DNA from: Arthrobacter humicola
Lineage (GTDB): Bacteria; Actinomycetota; Actinomycetes; Actinomycetales; Micrococcaceae
Direction: 5' to 3'
NCBI RefSeq assembly: GCF_022803015.1
Contig: NZ_JAFKON010000004.1
Location: 296,587 to 360,586 of the forward strand
DNA length: 64,000 bases
Shown here: in pieces, positions 1 through 7,791 of the stretch
Position numbering within the stretch: the first letter of the stretch is position 1
Layout of the letters: each line of letters begins with the position of its first letter
Program-made: the position numbers and the translations under genes
Notes under the pieces: generated by a model
What the model saw: the letters and a program-made list of their open reading frames with translations, nothing else
The model's database searches: none
What the model was told of the DNA's origin: nothing

Positions 1-496
1 AGTAGATGGCCGACTGCAGCAGGAAGCGCACCGTCACGGCGATGATCTGGCCGCCGGCGATCTGCTCGGGAGTCAGCGGTGAGGCGTGCGGGCCGTAGTA
101 GACGCGCCGCCACTTGAAGCCGTCCATGACGGGGAAGGTGAACTCGTTGGCGGCCGTCATGACGGCGGCCGAGATCAGCAGGGCGGGCGCGATGAACGTC
201 AGGTAGCTGACCCCGCCGAAGACGCCGGCGCCGTTGGACTCGACCAGGGTGGCCAGGCCAACGCCCATCGCGAACAGGTAGGCCACCGGCTGTCCTACGC
301 CGTACATCACGATGGTCCAGCCGTAGCCCTTCATGACCCGCAGGACCTGTTCGGCGTAGTAGAACGCGCCCCAGCGGCGGGCACGGGCGGCCGAGACTTC
401 CGGCGAGTGCGCGCGCAGGGCCGTCCCCGCCGCCGCGGCGCCCGCCGTCGTGCCCGCTGCCTGAATTGGCTTAGCCAGCTGCTCTTTCTTAGTCAA
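1..496 (-). CDS. ABC-2 type transporter permease (partial, N-terminal part)
   Basis: Integral membrane half of an ABC-2 exporter; only the first ~165 residues lie in the window and the gene continues past the left edge. I read it from the minus strand: it opens MTKKEQLAKP, with hydrophobic stretches around residues 60-85 and 95-115. The start is a TTG at 494-496 that overlaps the last codons of the upstream ATPase gene by 8 bp, so the two are translationally coupled. Such pairs (DrrA/DrrB or NodI/NodJ type) export drugs or lipids; the substrate here cannot be inferred. The alternative is a later start codon, since TTG is rare. Confidence 0.8.
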   Translation of the reverse strand, partial: MTKKEQLAKPIQAAGTTAGAAAAGTALRAHSPEVSAARARRWGAFYYAEQVLRVMKGYGWTIVMYGVGQPVAYLFAMGVGLATLVESNGAGVFGGVSYLTFIAPALLISAAVMTAANEFTFPVMDGFKWRRVYYGPHASPLTPEQIAGGQIIAVTVRFLLQSAIY

Positions 497-1493
497 CGAG
501 GCTCCTGCCGGTCAGGCGCAGGAAGACGTCTTCGAGTGAGGAGCGGCGGACCAGTGAGGTGACCGGACGCAGGCCGCGGGCGGTGACCTGCTCCAGGGCG
601 GCCTCGCCGTCGTGGGCGTAGATAAGCACCCGGTCCGGCAGGGTTTCCACCCGTTCGCCGATGCCGCCGAGCTCCGCGCCGACGCTCGCGTTGCGCTCCG
701 AGCCGAAGCGCAGCTCCAGGACCTCGCGGGTGGAGTATTCGCGGATCAGGCTGGCCGGCGATCCCTCGGCCATGATCCTGCCCTTGTCCACCACAATCAG
801 CCGGTCGCACAGCTGCTCGGCCTCGTCCATGTAGTGCGTGGTGAGGATCAGGGTGACGCCCTGTTCCTTGAGCCGGAACAGCCGGTCCCAGAGGATGTGC
901 CGGGCCTGCGGGTCAAGGCCGGTCGTCGGCTCGTCCAGCAGCAGGATCCGGGGCTCGTTGATGAGCGAACGGGCGATTGTCAGGCGCCGCTTCATGCCGC
1001 CGGAGAGGGCATCGACCTTGGAGTTGGCCTTGTCGGTGAGCTGGGCGAATTCCAGCAGCTCGTCGGCCTTGGGCTTGAGGTAGCTCATGGGCAGGCCGAA
1101 ATAGCGGCCGTAGACCAGCAGGTTGTCCCGGACTTTCAGTTCCTCGTCCAGGTTGTCCTGCTGCGGCACGACGCCGAGGTGGGCGCGGACCTCCGGCCCG
1201 TGCTGTTCGGGGTCCAGGCCCATGATGTTCAAGCTGCCGGAGGTGCGCTGCGAGACCCCGCCGATCATCTTCATCGTGGTGGACTTGCCGGCGCCGTTGG
1301 GGCCCAGCAGGCCGAACGCTTCCCCTGCGGGAACGCGGAAGGAGATGCCGTCGACGGCGGTGACGTCGCCGTAACGTTTGGTCAGGTTCTCGGCGGTGAT
1401 GACGTATGGGAGAGCGGCGTCGGAGGGGCTGCTCGCGCGTGATTCTTTAGAGGCAAGTTCGGACACCCGCACTACGGTAGTGGATCCCCGCAA
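489..1493 (-). CDS. ABC-2 exporter ATP-binding protein (DrrA/NodI-like)
   Basis: ATPase subunit that energises the overlapping permease at the left edge. The protein (334 aa as called) has a Walker A motif GPNGAGKST near residue 65, the signature LSGGMKRR near 165 and Walker B LLLDEPTTGLDP near 185, followed by the switch histidine in TTHYMDEAE. The C-terminal ~90 residues are the extension typical of daunorubicin-resistance-type ATPases. The start is uncertain: the longest frame begins at a TTG with no clear ribosome site, and GTG codons at about 1472 and 1466 are as likely. Specificity is unknown; drug or lipid export is the usual role of the family. Confidence 0.85.
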   Translation of the reverse strand: MRGSTTVVRVSELASKESRASSPSDAALPYVITAENLTKRYGDVTAVDGISFRVPAGEAFGLLGPNGAGKSTTMKMIGGVSQRTSGSLNIMGLDPEQHGPEVRAHLGVVPQQDNLDEELKVRDNLLVYGRYFGLPMSYLKPKADELLEFAQLTDKANSKVDALSGGMKRRLTIARSLINEPRILLLDEPTTGLDPQARHILWDRLFRLKEQGVTLILTTHYMDEAEQLCDRLIVVDKGRIMAEGSPASLIREYSTREVLELRFGSERNASVGAELGGIGERVETLPDRVLIYAHDGEAALEQVTARGLRPVTSLVRRSSLEDVFLRLTGRSLVD

Positions 1494-1573
1494 ACTATGA
1501 AAGAGTCTTTTCGTAAAAACTCCTGACGTATCCGTTCCGTTATGCCGGCCGGCGGTAGAACGTGCGGAATCCT

Positions 1574-1612
1574 GCGGTGGTTGGGCCCGCCGAAAGCCGG
1601 CCCAACCACCGC
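1574..1612 (-). terminator. Hairpin terminator downstream of folD
   Basis: A perfect 14-bp stem (GCGGTGGTTGGGCC with its complement at 1599-1612) closes an 11-nt loop, 7 bp past the folD stop codon. It has no U tract, as is common in high-GC actinobacteria. It probably ends the glyA-folD transcript. Confidence 0.7.
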
Positions 1613-1619
1613 GGGAGCC

Positions 1620-2570
1620 TTAGGCGGGCCCCGGGCGGCGTTCCTCTGCCCAGCGGTTTTTCTCTGCCCATTGGCGTTCCGCGGTTTCCACCACGTTGGC
1701 GAGCAGCATGGCGCGGGTCATGGGCCCCACTCCCCCGGGGTTCGGCGAGAGCCAGGCGGCGACGTCGGCCGCAGCGGGGTCCACGTCTCCGGTGACCACT
1801 GCCTTGCCGCTGCCGTCATCGACCCGGCTGACACCGACGTCGAGCACGATCGCCCCGGGCTTGAGGTCCCCGGCCTTGATCATGTGCGGCTGCCCGGCGG
1901 CGGCAATTACGACGTCGGCCTGCCGCAGTTCTGCCGGCAGGTCCACCGTTCCGGTGTGCGCCAGGATGACCGTGGCATTGACGTCCTTGCGGGTCAGCAG
2001 CAGACCCACGGGACGGCCGATGGTGACGCCGCGGCCCACCACGAGGACGCGTTTGCCGTTCAGGTCGATCCCATGCCGGGTCAGCAGCTCCACGCAGCCC
2101 TTGGGCGTGCACGGCAGCGGGGATTTCATGGGTCCGCTGACGTTGGCCACGAGCCGGCCCAGGTTCATCGGGTGCAGGCCGTCGGCGTCCTTCTCGGGAT
2201 CCATGGCCTCCAGGATGACGTCCTGGTCGATGTGTTTGGGCAGGGGCAGCTGCACGATGTAGCCGGTGCATTCCGGGTTCTCGTTGAGCTCGCGGACCAC
2301 GGCCAGGAGTTCGTCCTGGCTGGTCTCTTCCGGCAGGTCGCGGCGGATGGAGGTAATGCCCACCTCGGCGCAGTCCTTGTGTTTGCCGCCGACGTACCAG
2401 GTGCTGCCGGGATCGGAGCCCACCAGGATGGTGCCCAGCCCGGGCGTGATGCCCTGGGCCTTGAGCACGGCCACGCGCTCGGTCAGCTCGGCCTTGATGG
2501 CGGCGGCGGTAGCCTTGCCGTCAAGGATCCGTGCAGTTTCAGCCGTTTCTGCGGTGTGCGAAGAAGTCAT
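1620..2570 (-). CDS. folD: Bifunctional methylene-THF dehydrogenase/methenyl-THF cyclohydrolase
   Basis: Interconverts 5,10-methylene-THF and 10-formyl-THF using NADP, supplying formyl groups for purine synthesis and initiator tRNA. The 316-aa protein has the family blocks in order: a substrate-site Tyr and Lys in [10 protein letters not shown] near residue 60, the PLPKHID block, DADGLHP, PCTPKG and the nucleotide-binding [11 protein letters not shown] near 170. It is slightly longer than usual (~290 aa) because of an N-terminal extension and a charged C-terminus. It lies 3 bp after glyA and is clearly cotranscribed with it, so it falls under the putative ZTP riboswitch upstream of glyA. Confidence 0.96.
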   Translation of the reverse strand: MTSSHTAETAETARILDGKATAAAIKAELTERVAVLKAQGITPGLGTILVGSDPGSTWYVGGKHKDCAEVGITSIRRDLPEETSQDELLAVVRELNENPECTGYIVQLPLPKHIDQDVILEAMDPEKDADGLHPMNLGRLVANVSGPMKSPLPCTPKGCVELLTRHGIDLNGKRVLVVGRGVTIGRPVGLLLTRKDVNATVILAHTGTVDLPAELRQADVVIAAAGQPHMIKAGDLKPGAIVLDVGVSRVDDGSGKAVVTGDVDPAAADVAAWLSPNPGGVGPMTRAMLLANVVETAERQWAEKNRWAEERRPGPA

Positions 2571-2573
2571 GGC

Positions 2574-3872
2574 CTACCACTGCTCGTGCTGCGGGTACAG
2601 CGGGAAATCGGCGGCGAGCTTGTCCACGCGGGCCTGCAGGGGTTCGATCTCCGTGGCAGCTCCGGACTTCAGCGCCGTGGCGATGATGTCCGCCACCTCG
2701 GTGAATTCCTCGGCGCCGAAGCCGCGGGTGGCCAGGGCCGGTGTGCCGATGCGCAGGCCGGAGGTGACCATCGGCGGGCGGGGGTCGAACGGCACGGCGT
2801 TGCGGTTGACGGTGATGCCGATCGAGTGCAGGAGGTCCTCGGCCTGCTGGCCGTCCAGCTGGGAGTTGCGCAGGTCCACCAGGACCAGGTGCACGTCGGT
2901 GCCGCCGGTCAGGACCGAGACGCCCGCACCGGCGACGTCGGCCTGGCCGAGGCGCTCGGCGATGATCTTGGCGCCTTCGAGCACACGTTCCTGGCGCTCC
3001 TTGAATTCCTCGGTGCCGGCGATCTTGAAGGCCACGGCCTTCGCCGCGATCACGTGCATGAGCGGGCCGCCCTGCTGGCCGGGGAACACGGCGGAGTTAA
3101 GCTTCTTGGCCCACTCCTGCTTGGCCAGGATCACGCCGGAGCGGGGACCGGACAGCGTCTTGTGCACGGTGGAGGTCACGACGTCGGAGTACGGGACCGG
3201 GCTCGGGTGCAGTCCGGCGGCGACCAGGCCGGCGAAGTGCGCCATGTCGGTCCAGAGCAGGGCACCGACCTCGTCGGCGATCGAACGGAAGGCCGCGAAA
3301 TCGAGGTGCCGCGGGTAGGCGGACCAGCCGGCGATGATCACCTGGGGCTTTTCGGCGATGGCCTGCTCGCGCAGCTTGTCCATGTCGATCCGGAAGTCAT
3401 CTTCCTCGACCTGGTAGGCGGCGACGTTGTAGAGCTTCCCGGAGAAGTTCAGCTTCATGCCGTGGGTGAGGTGCCCGCCGTGGGCCAGGGACAGGCCCAG
3501 GATCTTATCGCCCGGGGTGATCATGGCGGCGAGCGCGGCGGCGTTGGCCTGCGCACCGGAGTGCGGCTGCACGTTGGCGTATTCGGCGCCGAACAGGTCC
3601 TTGACGCGGTCGATCGCGAGCTGCTCGGCGACGTCGACGTATTCACACCCGCCGTAGTAGCGGCGACCCGGGTAGCCCTCGGCGTACTTGTTGGTCAGGA
3701 CGGAGCCCTGGGCTTCCATCACGGCGCGCGGGGCGAAGTTCTCGGAAGCGATCATTTCCAGGGTGCCGCGCTGGCGGCCAAGTTCCTGGGCCAGGACGGC
3801 GGCGATTTCAGGGTCGAGTTCGGCCAGCGGCTGGTTGCTCACGGCGGCTGAGGTGGCGGTGGTAGTAGTCAC
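2574..3872 (-). CDS. glyA: Serine hydroxymethyltransferase
   Basis: PLP enzyme converting serine plus THF to glycine plus 5,10-methylene-THF, the main entry of one-carbon units. The 432-aa length is normal. Visible blocks are the substrate loop LEMIASENF near residue 40, [15 protein letters not shown] near 60, PHSGAQAN near 105 and the PLP lysine in [11 protein letters not shown] near 235. The GTG start at 3872 follows an AGGAG ribosome site. It is first in a glyA-folD operon whose ~310-bp upstream region holds a probable ZTP riboswitch, giving a simple logic: low 10-formyl-THF raises ZMP/ZTP and switches on both one-carbon genes. Confidence 0.97.
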   Translation of the reverse strand: MTTTTATSAAVSNQPLAELDPEIAAVLAQELGRQRGTLEMIASENFAPRAVMEAQGSVLTNKYAEGYPGRRYYGGCEYVDVAEQLAIDRVKDLFGAEYANVQPHSGAQANAAALAAMITPGDKILGLSLAHGGHLTHGMKLNFSGKLYNVAAYQVEEDDFRIDMDKLREQAIAEKPQVIIAGWSAYPRHLDFAAFRSIADEVGALLWTDMAHFAGLVAAGLHPSPVPYSDVVTSTVHKTLSGPRSGVILAKQEWAKKLNSAVFPGQQGGPLMHVIAAKAVAFKIAGTEEFKERQERVLEGAKIIAERLGQADVAGAGVSVLTGGTDVHLVLVDLRNSQLDGQQAEDLLHSIGITVNRNAVPFDPRPPMVTSGLRIGTPALATRGFGAEEFTEVADIIATALKSGAATEIEPLQARVDKLAADFPLYPQHEQW

Positions 3873-4047
3873 GAGGAACTCCTGGTTGGCAACGGGTACG
3901 GCTATTGGTCAGGCTACCGGCTGGCCCGTTGCGCCGCCCCTTGATTACGGGCCCCTTAACAGCGGGCCGCGACAGCGGCGGCCGGCACCCCGTGCGGGCA
4001 CCAGCAACGGTGCGGCAGCGGTGATGCTGCCGACCGGTAAGACATGA

Positions 4048-4128
4048 CCCTCGGCCCAGGCGTACGATCCGTGGTCTTCGTGAGTGCCGCTCCCTGATGG
4101 TTAGCCATCCAACGCCAGTTGCGACGGG
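4048..4128 (-). promoter_or_regulatory. Probable ZTP (pfl) riboswitch upstream of glyA-folD
   Basis: On the minus strand, about 180 nt before the glyA start, the sequence holds the hallmarks I associate with the ZTP/pfl class: a 5' segment with ACTGGCG, a short hairpin (GGATGGCTAACCATC), the block CAGGGAGCG, a variable linker, and the conserved end GTACGCCTGGGC that forms the 3' pseudoknot stem-loop. Position and context fit, since this class senses ZMP/ZTP and controls glyA, folD, fhs and pur genes. A covariance-model search (Rfam RF01750) would settle it. I see no obvious expression-platform terminator, so control may be translational or Rho-linked. Confidence 0.8.
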
Positions 4129-4172
4129 TTAACACTACCAAAACCCTTTCAAAACTGCCCTTGAAGCGCAGG

Positions 4173-4178
4173 TAGGCT
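4173..4178 (+). promoter_or_regulatory. Leaderless-type -10 box for purU
   Basis: TAGGCT lies 7 nt before the GTG start of purU. With no ribosome site between, the transcript probably begins at or next to the start codon. The same hexamer precedes two other genes in the window (5533 and 35483). Confidence 0.5.
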
Positions 4179-4185
4179 GTTCCTC

Positions 4186-5046
4186 GTGACTGATGAGAAC
4201 CTGACTGCCTCCTACATCCTGACTCTTTCCTGCCCTGACCGGCCTGGCATCGTGCACGCCGTCGCCGGGGCCCTCCTGGTGGCGGGCTGCAATATTACAG
4301 ATTCCCAGCAGTACGGCAGCCAGGGAACGGGCACCTTCTTCATGCGGGTGGAGGCGACGACGGCGGCGGCCCAGGCGGAGCTGCAGGCGGCGCTGGAACC
4401 CGTGGCGCAGGCCTTCGGGATGCAGTGGAGCCTCAACCCGGCCGGCCGGAAGGTCCGCACCCTGCTGATGGCCAGCACGTCCGCCCACTGCCTGAACGAC
4501 CTGCTGTTCCTGCAGCGCTCCGGAACCCTGCCGATCGACATTCCGGCCATCGTGTCCAACCACCGCGACCTCGAGGGTTTGGCGGAGTTCTACGGCATCC
4601 CGTTCCACCACATCCCGGTCACCCCGGACACCAAGGTCCAGGCGGAGGACGCCCTCCGGGTCCTGATGAAGGAACACGACATCGAGCTCACAGTCCTGGC
4701 CCGGTACATGCAGATCATCTCCGACGAGCTCTGCACCGAACTGACGGGCAAGGCCATCAACATCCACCACTCGTTCCTGCCCTCCTTCAAGGGTGCCAAG
4801 CCCTACCACCAGGCGCATGCCCGCGGCGTGAAGCTCATCGGCGCCACAGCGCACTACGTCACGGCGGCCCTGGATGAGGGGCCCATCATCGAGCAGGAAG
4901 TCATCCGGGTGGACCACCGGCGCACCGCGGAGCAGTTCGTCCAGATGGGCCGCGACGTGGAGGGCCGGACCCTCGCCCAGGCCGTGCAGTGGCATGCCGA
5001 GCACCGCGTCCTGCTCGACGGCAACCGGACGGTTGTCTTTAACTAG
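4186..5046 (+). CDS. purU: Formyltetrahydrofolate deformylase
   Basis: Hydrolyses 10-formyl-THF to formate and THF, balancing the one-carbon pool. The 286-aa protein has an N-terminal ACT domain (residues ~8-85, containing SCPDRPGIVHAVAG) and a C-terminal formyl-transferase fold. Catalytic residues are visible: Asn and His in INIHHSFLP near 205 and the Asp in LDEGPII near 243. It starts with GTG and is divergent from glyA-folD, so two opposing one-carbon transcription units share one intergenic region. The ACT domain is what separates PurU from PurN, which is encoded separately in this window at 34881-35456. Confidence 0.95.
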   Translation: MTDENLTASYILTLSCPDRPGIVHAVAGALLVAGCNITDSQQYGSQGTGTFFMRVEATTAAAQAELQAALEPVAQAFGMQWSLNPAGRKVRTLLMASTSAHCLNDLLFLQRSGTLPIDIPAIVSNHRDLEGLAEFYGIPFHHIPVTPDTKVQAEDALRVLMKEHDIELTVLARYMQIISDELCTELTGKAINIHHSFLPSFKGAKPYHQAHARGVKLIGATAHYVTAALDEGPIIEQEVIRVDHRRTAEQFVQMGRDVEGRTLAQAVQWHAEHRVLLDGNRTVVFN

Positions 5047-5067
5047 AAGCAGTCATTAACTGGAGCT

Positions 5068-5511
5068 ATGGAATCCTCCCGCAGGGACCGGCTCGAATCG
5101 TTTGTGGCGCTGTTGAAGAACGAGGGCCGGCACGGCGTGCTGGGCCTGGATTGCGGCCCGGGCGCCGACGGGCTGCACTTTGTGCAGTCCGGCATCCATT
5201 TCACCGGTGTCGACCAGTCCGAGGAGAACATCCACATCGCCCGATCCCACGGGCTGGAAGCCTCCGTGGCGGGACCGGTTTCCCTGCCGTTCGCCGATGC
5301 CGCGTTTGACTCGGTGTGGGCGGTGGACGCCCTGGCGGGCCTGCCCCCGGAACAGTGGTACGACGTCGTCCGCGAACTCGGGCGGGTGGCCGGACCGGGC
5401 GCGCCGATCGCCGTCGTACTCCCCGCACCCGACCCGCGTACCTCGGGCGACTGGGGCGGCGAGGGCGACTGGGGCGGCGAGGGCTTCACGGTGCTCCGCT
5501 CCCCCGCCTGA
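5068..5511 (+). CDS. Small class I SAM-dependent methyltransferase-like protein
   Basis: A 147-aa protein with the start of a Rossmann methyltransferase fold: motif I as LGLDCGPGADG near residues 25-35, an acidic motif II residue in FTGVDQSEENI near 48, and the motif III/IV region LPFADAAFDSVWAVDAL near 73-88. It is short for the family (usually 200-250 aa) and stops soon after motif IV, with a C-terminal repeat GDWGGEG twice. It begins 21 bp after purU and may be cotranscribed. Substrate is unknown; it could be a minimal Methyltransf_11 enzyme or a degraded copy. Confidence 0.7.
   Translation: MESSRRDRLESFVALLKNEGRHGVLGLDCGPGADGLHFVQSGIHFTGVDQSEENIHIARSHGLEASVAGPVSLPFADAAFDSVWAVDALAGLPPEQWYDVVRELGRVAGPGAPIAVVLPAPDPRTSGDWGGEGDWGGEGFTVLRSPA
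5446..5481 (+). repeat. 18-bp in-frame tandem duplication
   Basis: Two identical 18-bp units sit head to tail inside the 3' end of the methyltransferase gene and add one GDWGGE unit. They look like recent slippage; the copy number may vary between strains. Confidence 0.8.
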
Positions 5512-5532
5512 CGGGGGGGCGGCGGTGTGTCC

Positions 5533-5538
5533 TAGGCT
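5533..5538 (+). promoter_or_regulatory. Leaderless-type -10 box for the gamma-carbonic-anhydrase gene
   Basis: TAGGCT lies 6 nt before the ATG at 5545. The intervening GGAGGC is too close to the start to work as a normal ribosome site, which favours a leaderless transcript. Confidence 0.5.
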
Positions 5539-5544
5539 GGAGGC

Positions 5545-6066
5545 ATGGCTCCCCTCTACGCATTCGCCGGTACCACTCCGGCCGTCCATGACTCCGCCTT
5601 CGTCGCGCCCACGGCGTCCGTGATCGGCAACGCCACCCTGGCCGAGAACTCGAGCGCCTTCTACGGTGTCAGTGTCCGCGCCGATACCGCCGCCATCACC
5701 GTCGGTGCCGGCAGCAACCTGCAGGACAACGTGGTGCTGCACGCCGACCCCGGCTTCCCCTGCACCGTCGGTGCGCGGGTCAGCGTCGGCCACAGCGCCG
5801 TGGTCCACGGCTGCACCGTTGAGGACGACTGCCTGATCGGCATGAGCGCCACCATCCTCAACGGGGCCGTGATCGGCGCCGGGTCCCTCATCGCCGCCGG
5901 TGCCGTGGTGCTGGAGGGCACCGTCATCCCGCCCCGCTCGCTGGTGGCCGGCGTTCCGGCCAAGGTCCGGCGCGAGCTCAGCGACGAGGAGTTCGCCGGT
6001 GTCCAGCACAACGCCGCCCACTATCAGGAACTGGCGCGCGCGCACCGCGAACTTCACAGCGCCTGA
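5545..6066 (+). CDS. Gamma carbonic anhydrase family protein (hexapeptide repeat)
   Basis: A 173-aa left-handed beta-helix protein. Repeats of the [LIV]-G-x-x-x-x type run from about residue 20 to 135. The zinc-ligand histidines expected in gamma-CA proteins appear in VVLHAD (~66) and in VGHSAVVHG (~83 and ~88), and the terminal segment GVPAKVRREL is typical of the YrdA/PaaY group. Members are carbonic anhydrases, or acyl-CoA thioesterase-like proteins, or have no known activity. It stands alone, convergent with the oxidase gene that follows, so context does not choose between them. Confidence 0.85.
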   Translation: MAPLYAFAGTTPAVHDSAFVAPTASVIGNATLAENSSAFYGVSVRADTAAITVGAGSNLQDNVVLHADPGFPCTVGARVSVGHSAVVHGCTVEDDCLIGMSATILNGAVIGAGSLIAAGAVVLEGTVIPPRSLVAGVPAKVRRELSDEEFAGVQHNAAHYQELARAHRELHSA

Positions 6067-6093
6067 GGAGCACAGCGCCGGGGCCGGCGCCGC

Positions 6094-7791
6094 TCAGTCC
6101 AGGGCGATCGGCCCGAGCTCGGAGAGCAGCTCGCCCGGTCCGGGATTCCCGGCGGGGGTGGAGCCACCGAGGTGGTTGACCACGCCCCAGACTGCGTTGA
6201 GCCCGGTGGTGACGGCTCCCTCGGCCCAGCCGGCGGTAAAGGAGACGTCGTCGCCGGCGAGGAAGATCCCGCGCTGTTCGGCCGGCAGCCCGTCCTGCTT
6301 GAAGTGCGTGAAGAGCCGCTGCTGGTAGCGGTAGTGTCCCGGCAGGTTGGCCTTGAAGGCGCCCATGAAGTTGGGGTCGGCCTCCCACGAGACGGTGATC
6401 GGCTGGCCCACGATGTGGCTGGCGATGTCCACCCCGGGGTAGATCTGCTCCAGCGAGTGCAACATGAGCTCCGCCCGTTCCTCCGCGGTGAGCGAGAGCC
6501 ACTTCAGCGCGTCGTCGTTCCAGGTGTAGGACAGCAGGATCACGGCCGGCTGGTCCGGACCGTTGTCCAGCAGGTAGGTGGCACGGTTCAGCCGGTCGGT
6601 CAGCGTCATGGACAGGACCTCGCGGCCCGTGGCCGGGTCGATGTCCTTCCAGAACGGCCGGTCCACCATGACGAAGGTCTTGGAGGACTGCATGTAGTGG
6701 GAGCGTTCGATCGCCGTCCACAGTTCGGCAGGGAACAGGGCCTCGTCCGTGTGGATCCGGGTCGAGAGCAGCCATGACTGGCAGGTTGTCACCACCGCCG
6801 GGTAGGCGGATTCGCGTCCCCAGCGTTCCCGGATCCGGAAGTCGCCGCCGCCGTCGCGGGCGATGCGGTCCACGGCGCCGCGCGGCGCGCCTGCGTGCAG
6901 CGAGGCCAGCGAGGTGCCGTCCGGCCAGTGGGCCATGCCCGACGGCGCGTGCTCCCACAGTGCCTCGGGGAGCCGCTGCGCGCCGCCGTCGATGAGCCGG
7001 TGCCGGTCATCGGCGTCGGTGTAGACCACCCGAAGGATTTCGAGGATCGAGTTGGGGAAGTCGGTGTCCCAGCCGCCGGTGCCGAATCCCACCTGCCCGA
7101 AGGCCTCGCGGTGGGCGAATCCGGCTTCCTTGAAGGAGTCGCTGCCGGCGATGAAGCCATAGAACGTCTGCTCGTCCAGCTGGGGGAGCAGCGCGTTCCA
7201 GAGATCCTTGATCCGGGCTGTGTCCCGGGCGCGGATGGCGTCCTGCATCTCGGCGAACCCGGCGCCGTCGTTCACGGCGGCCTTCCACGCGTCCGCCACC
7301 TCACGGAAGAACGGCGGCAGGTCTGCCGCGGTCTCGGCATAGTATTTCTGGCCCGCGAGCTCGATCACCGTGCTGGAGGTCGCCGGCGCCAGCGGATTGG
7401 GGAAGGCCCTGGTCTGCAGCCCGAGCAGGTCCACATAGTGGTAGAAGGCCTTGCCGGATTCCGGGAAACGCATTCCGCCGAGGTCCGCCACGATGCCCGG
7501 CGCGGACGGGAAACTGGCGGTCCGCAGCCGGCCCCCGATCCTGTCGGCCTCGTAGACCACCGGCCGCAGGCCCAGCTTCATGAGCTCATACGCGGTCACC
7601 AGTCCGGACAGTCCGGCACCGACGACGGCGACTTCGGTCCCGTAAAGCTCGGGCGGCACCGATCCCAGGCCCTCCGGGTGGGCGAGGTAGTGGTCGTAGC
7701 TGAACGGGAAGTCCGGATTCAGCATGGTGACGGGCGCCGCGCCCGCATCAGCAGCGGGTTCGGGAGCCGGAAGTTCGGTGGCGATGGTCAT
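6094..7791 (-). CDS. Flavin amine/amino acid oxidase (tryptophan 2-monooxygenase-like)
   Basis: FAD enzyme of the monoamine/L-amino-acid oxidase family, 565 aa. The dinucleotide-binding motif VAVVGAGLSGL near residue 53 is followed by the acidic residue in VVYEADRIGGR. The middle region (LGGMRFP, ~107) and the C-terminal FAD segment IFLAGDDVSFTAGWAEGAV (~520) match the family. Length and layout are closest to bacterial tryptophan 2-monooxygenase, but other amino acids are possible. It overlaps the upstream permease gene by 4 bp (ATGA), so uptake and oxidation of one amino acid or amine are probably linked. The products would be an amide or a keto acid with ammonia and peroxide. Confidence 0.85.
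   Translation of the reverse strand: MTIATELPAPEPAADAGAAPVTMLNPDFPFSYDHYLAHPEGLGSVPPELYGTEVAVVGAGLSGLVTAYELMKLGLRPVVYEADRIGGRLRTASFPSAPGIVADLGGMRFPESGKAFYHYVDLLGLQTRAFPNPLAPATSSTVIELAGQKYYAETAADLPPFFREVADAWKAAVNDGAGFAEMQDAIRARDTARIKDLWNALLPQLDEQTFYGFIAGSDSFKEAGFAHREAFGQVGFGTGGWDTDFPNSILEILRVVYTDADDRHRLIDGGAQRLPEALWEHAPSGMAHWPDGTSLASLHAGAPRGAVDRIARDGGGDFRIRERWGRESAYPAVVTTCQSWLLSTRIHTDEALFPAELWTAIERSHYMQSSKTFVMVDRPFWKDIDPATGREVLSMTLTDRLNRATYLLDNGPDQPAVILLSYTWNDDALKWLSLTAEERAELMLHSLEQIYPGVDIASHIVGQPITVSWEADPNFMGAFKANLPGHYRYQQRLFTHFKQDGLPAEQRGIFLAGDDVSFTAGWAEGAVTTGLNAVWGVVNHLGGSTPAGNPGPGELLSELGPIALD

Noticed and set aside
1542..3851. A 769-codon plus-strand frame opposite folD and glyA
   Set aside because: Both minus-strand genes are unambiguous enzymes with correct lengths and motifs; the plus frame is their shadow.
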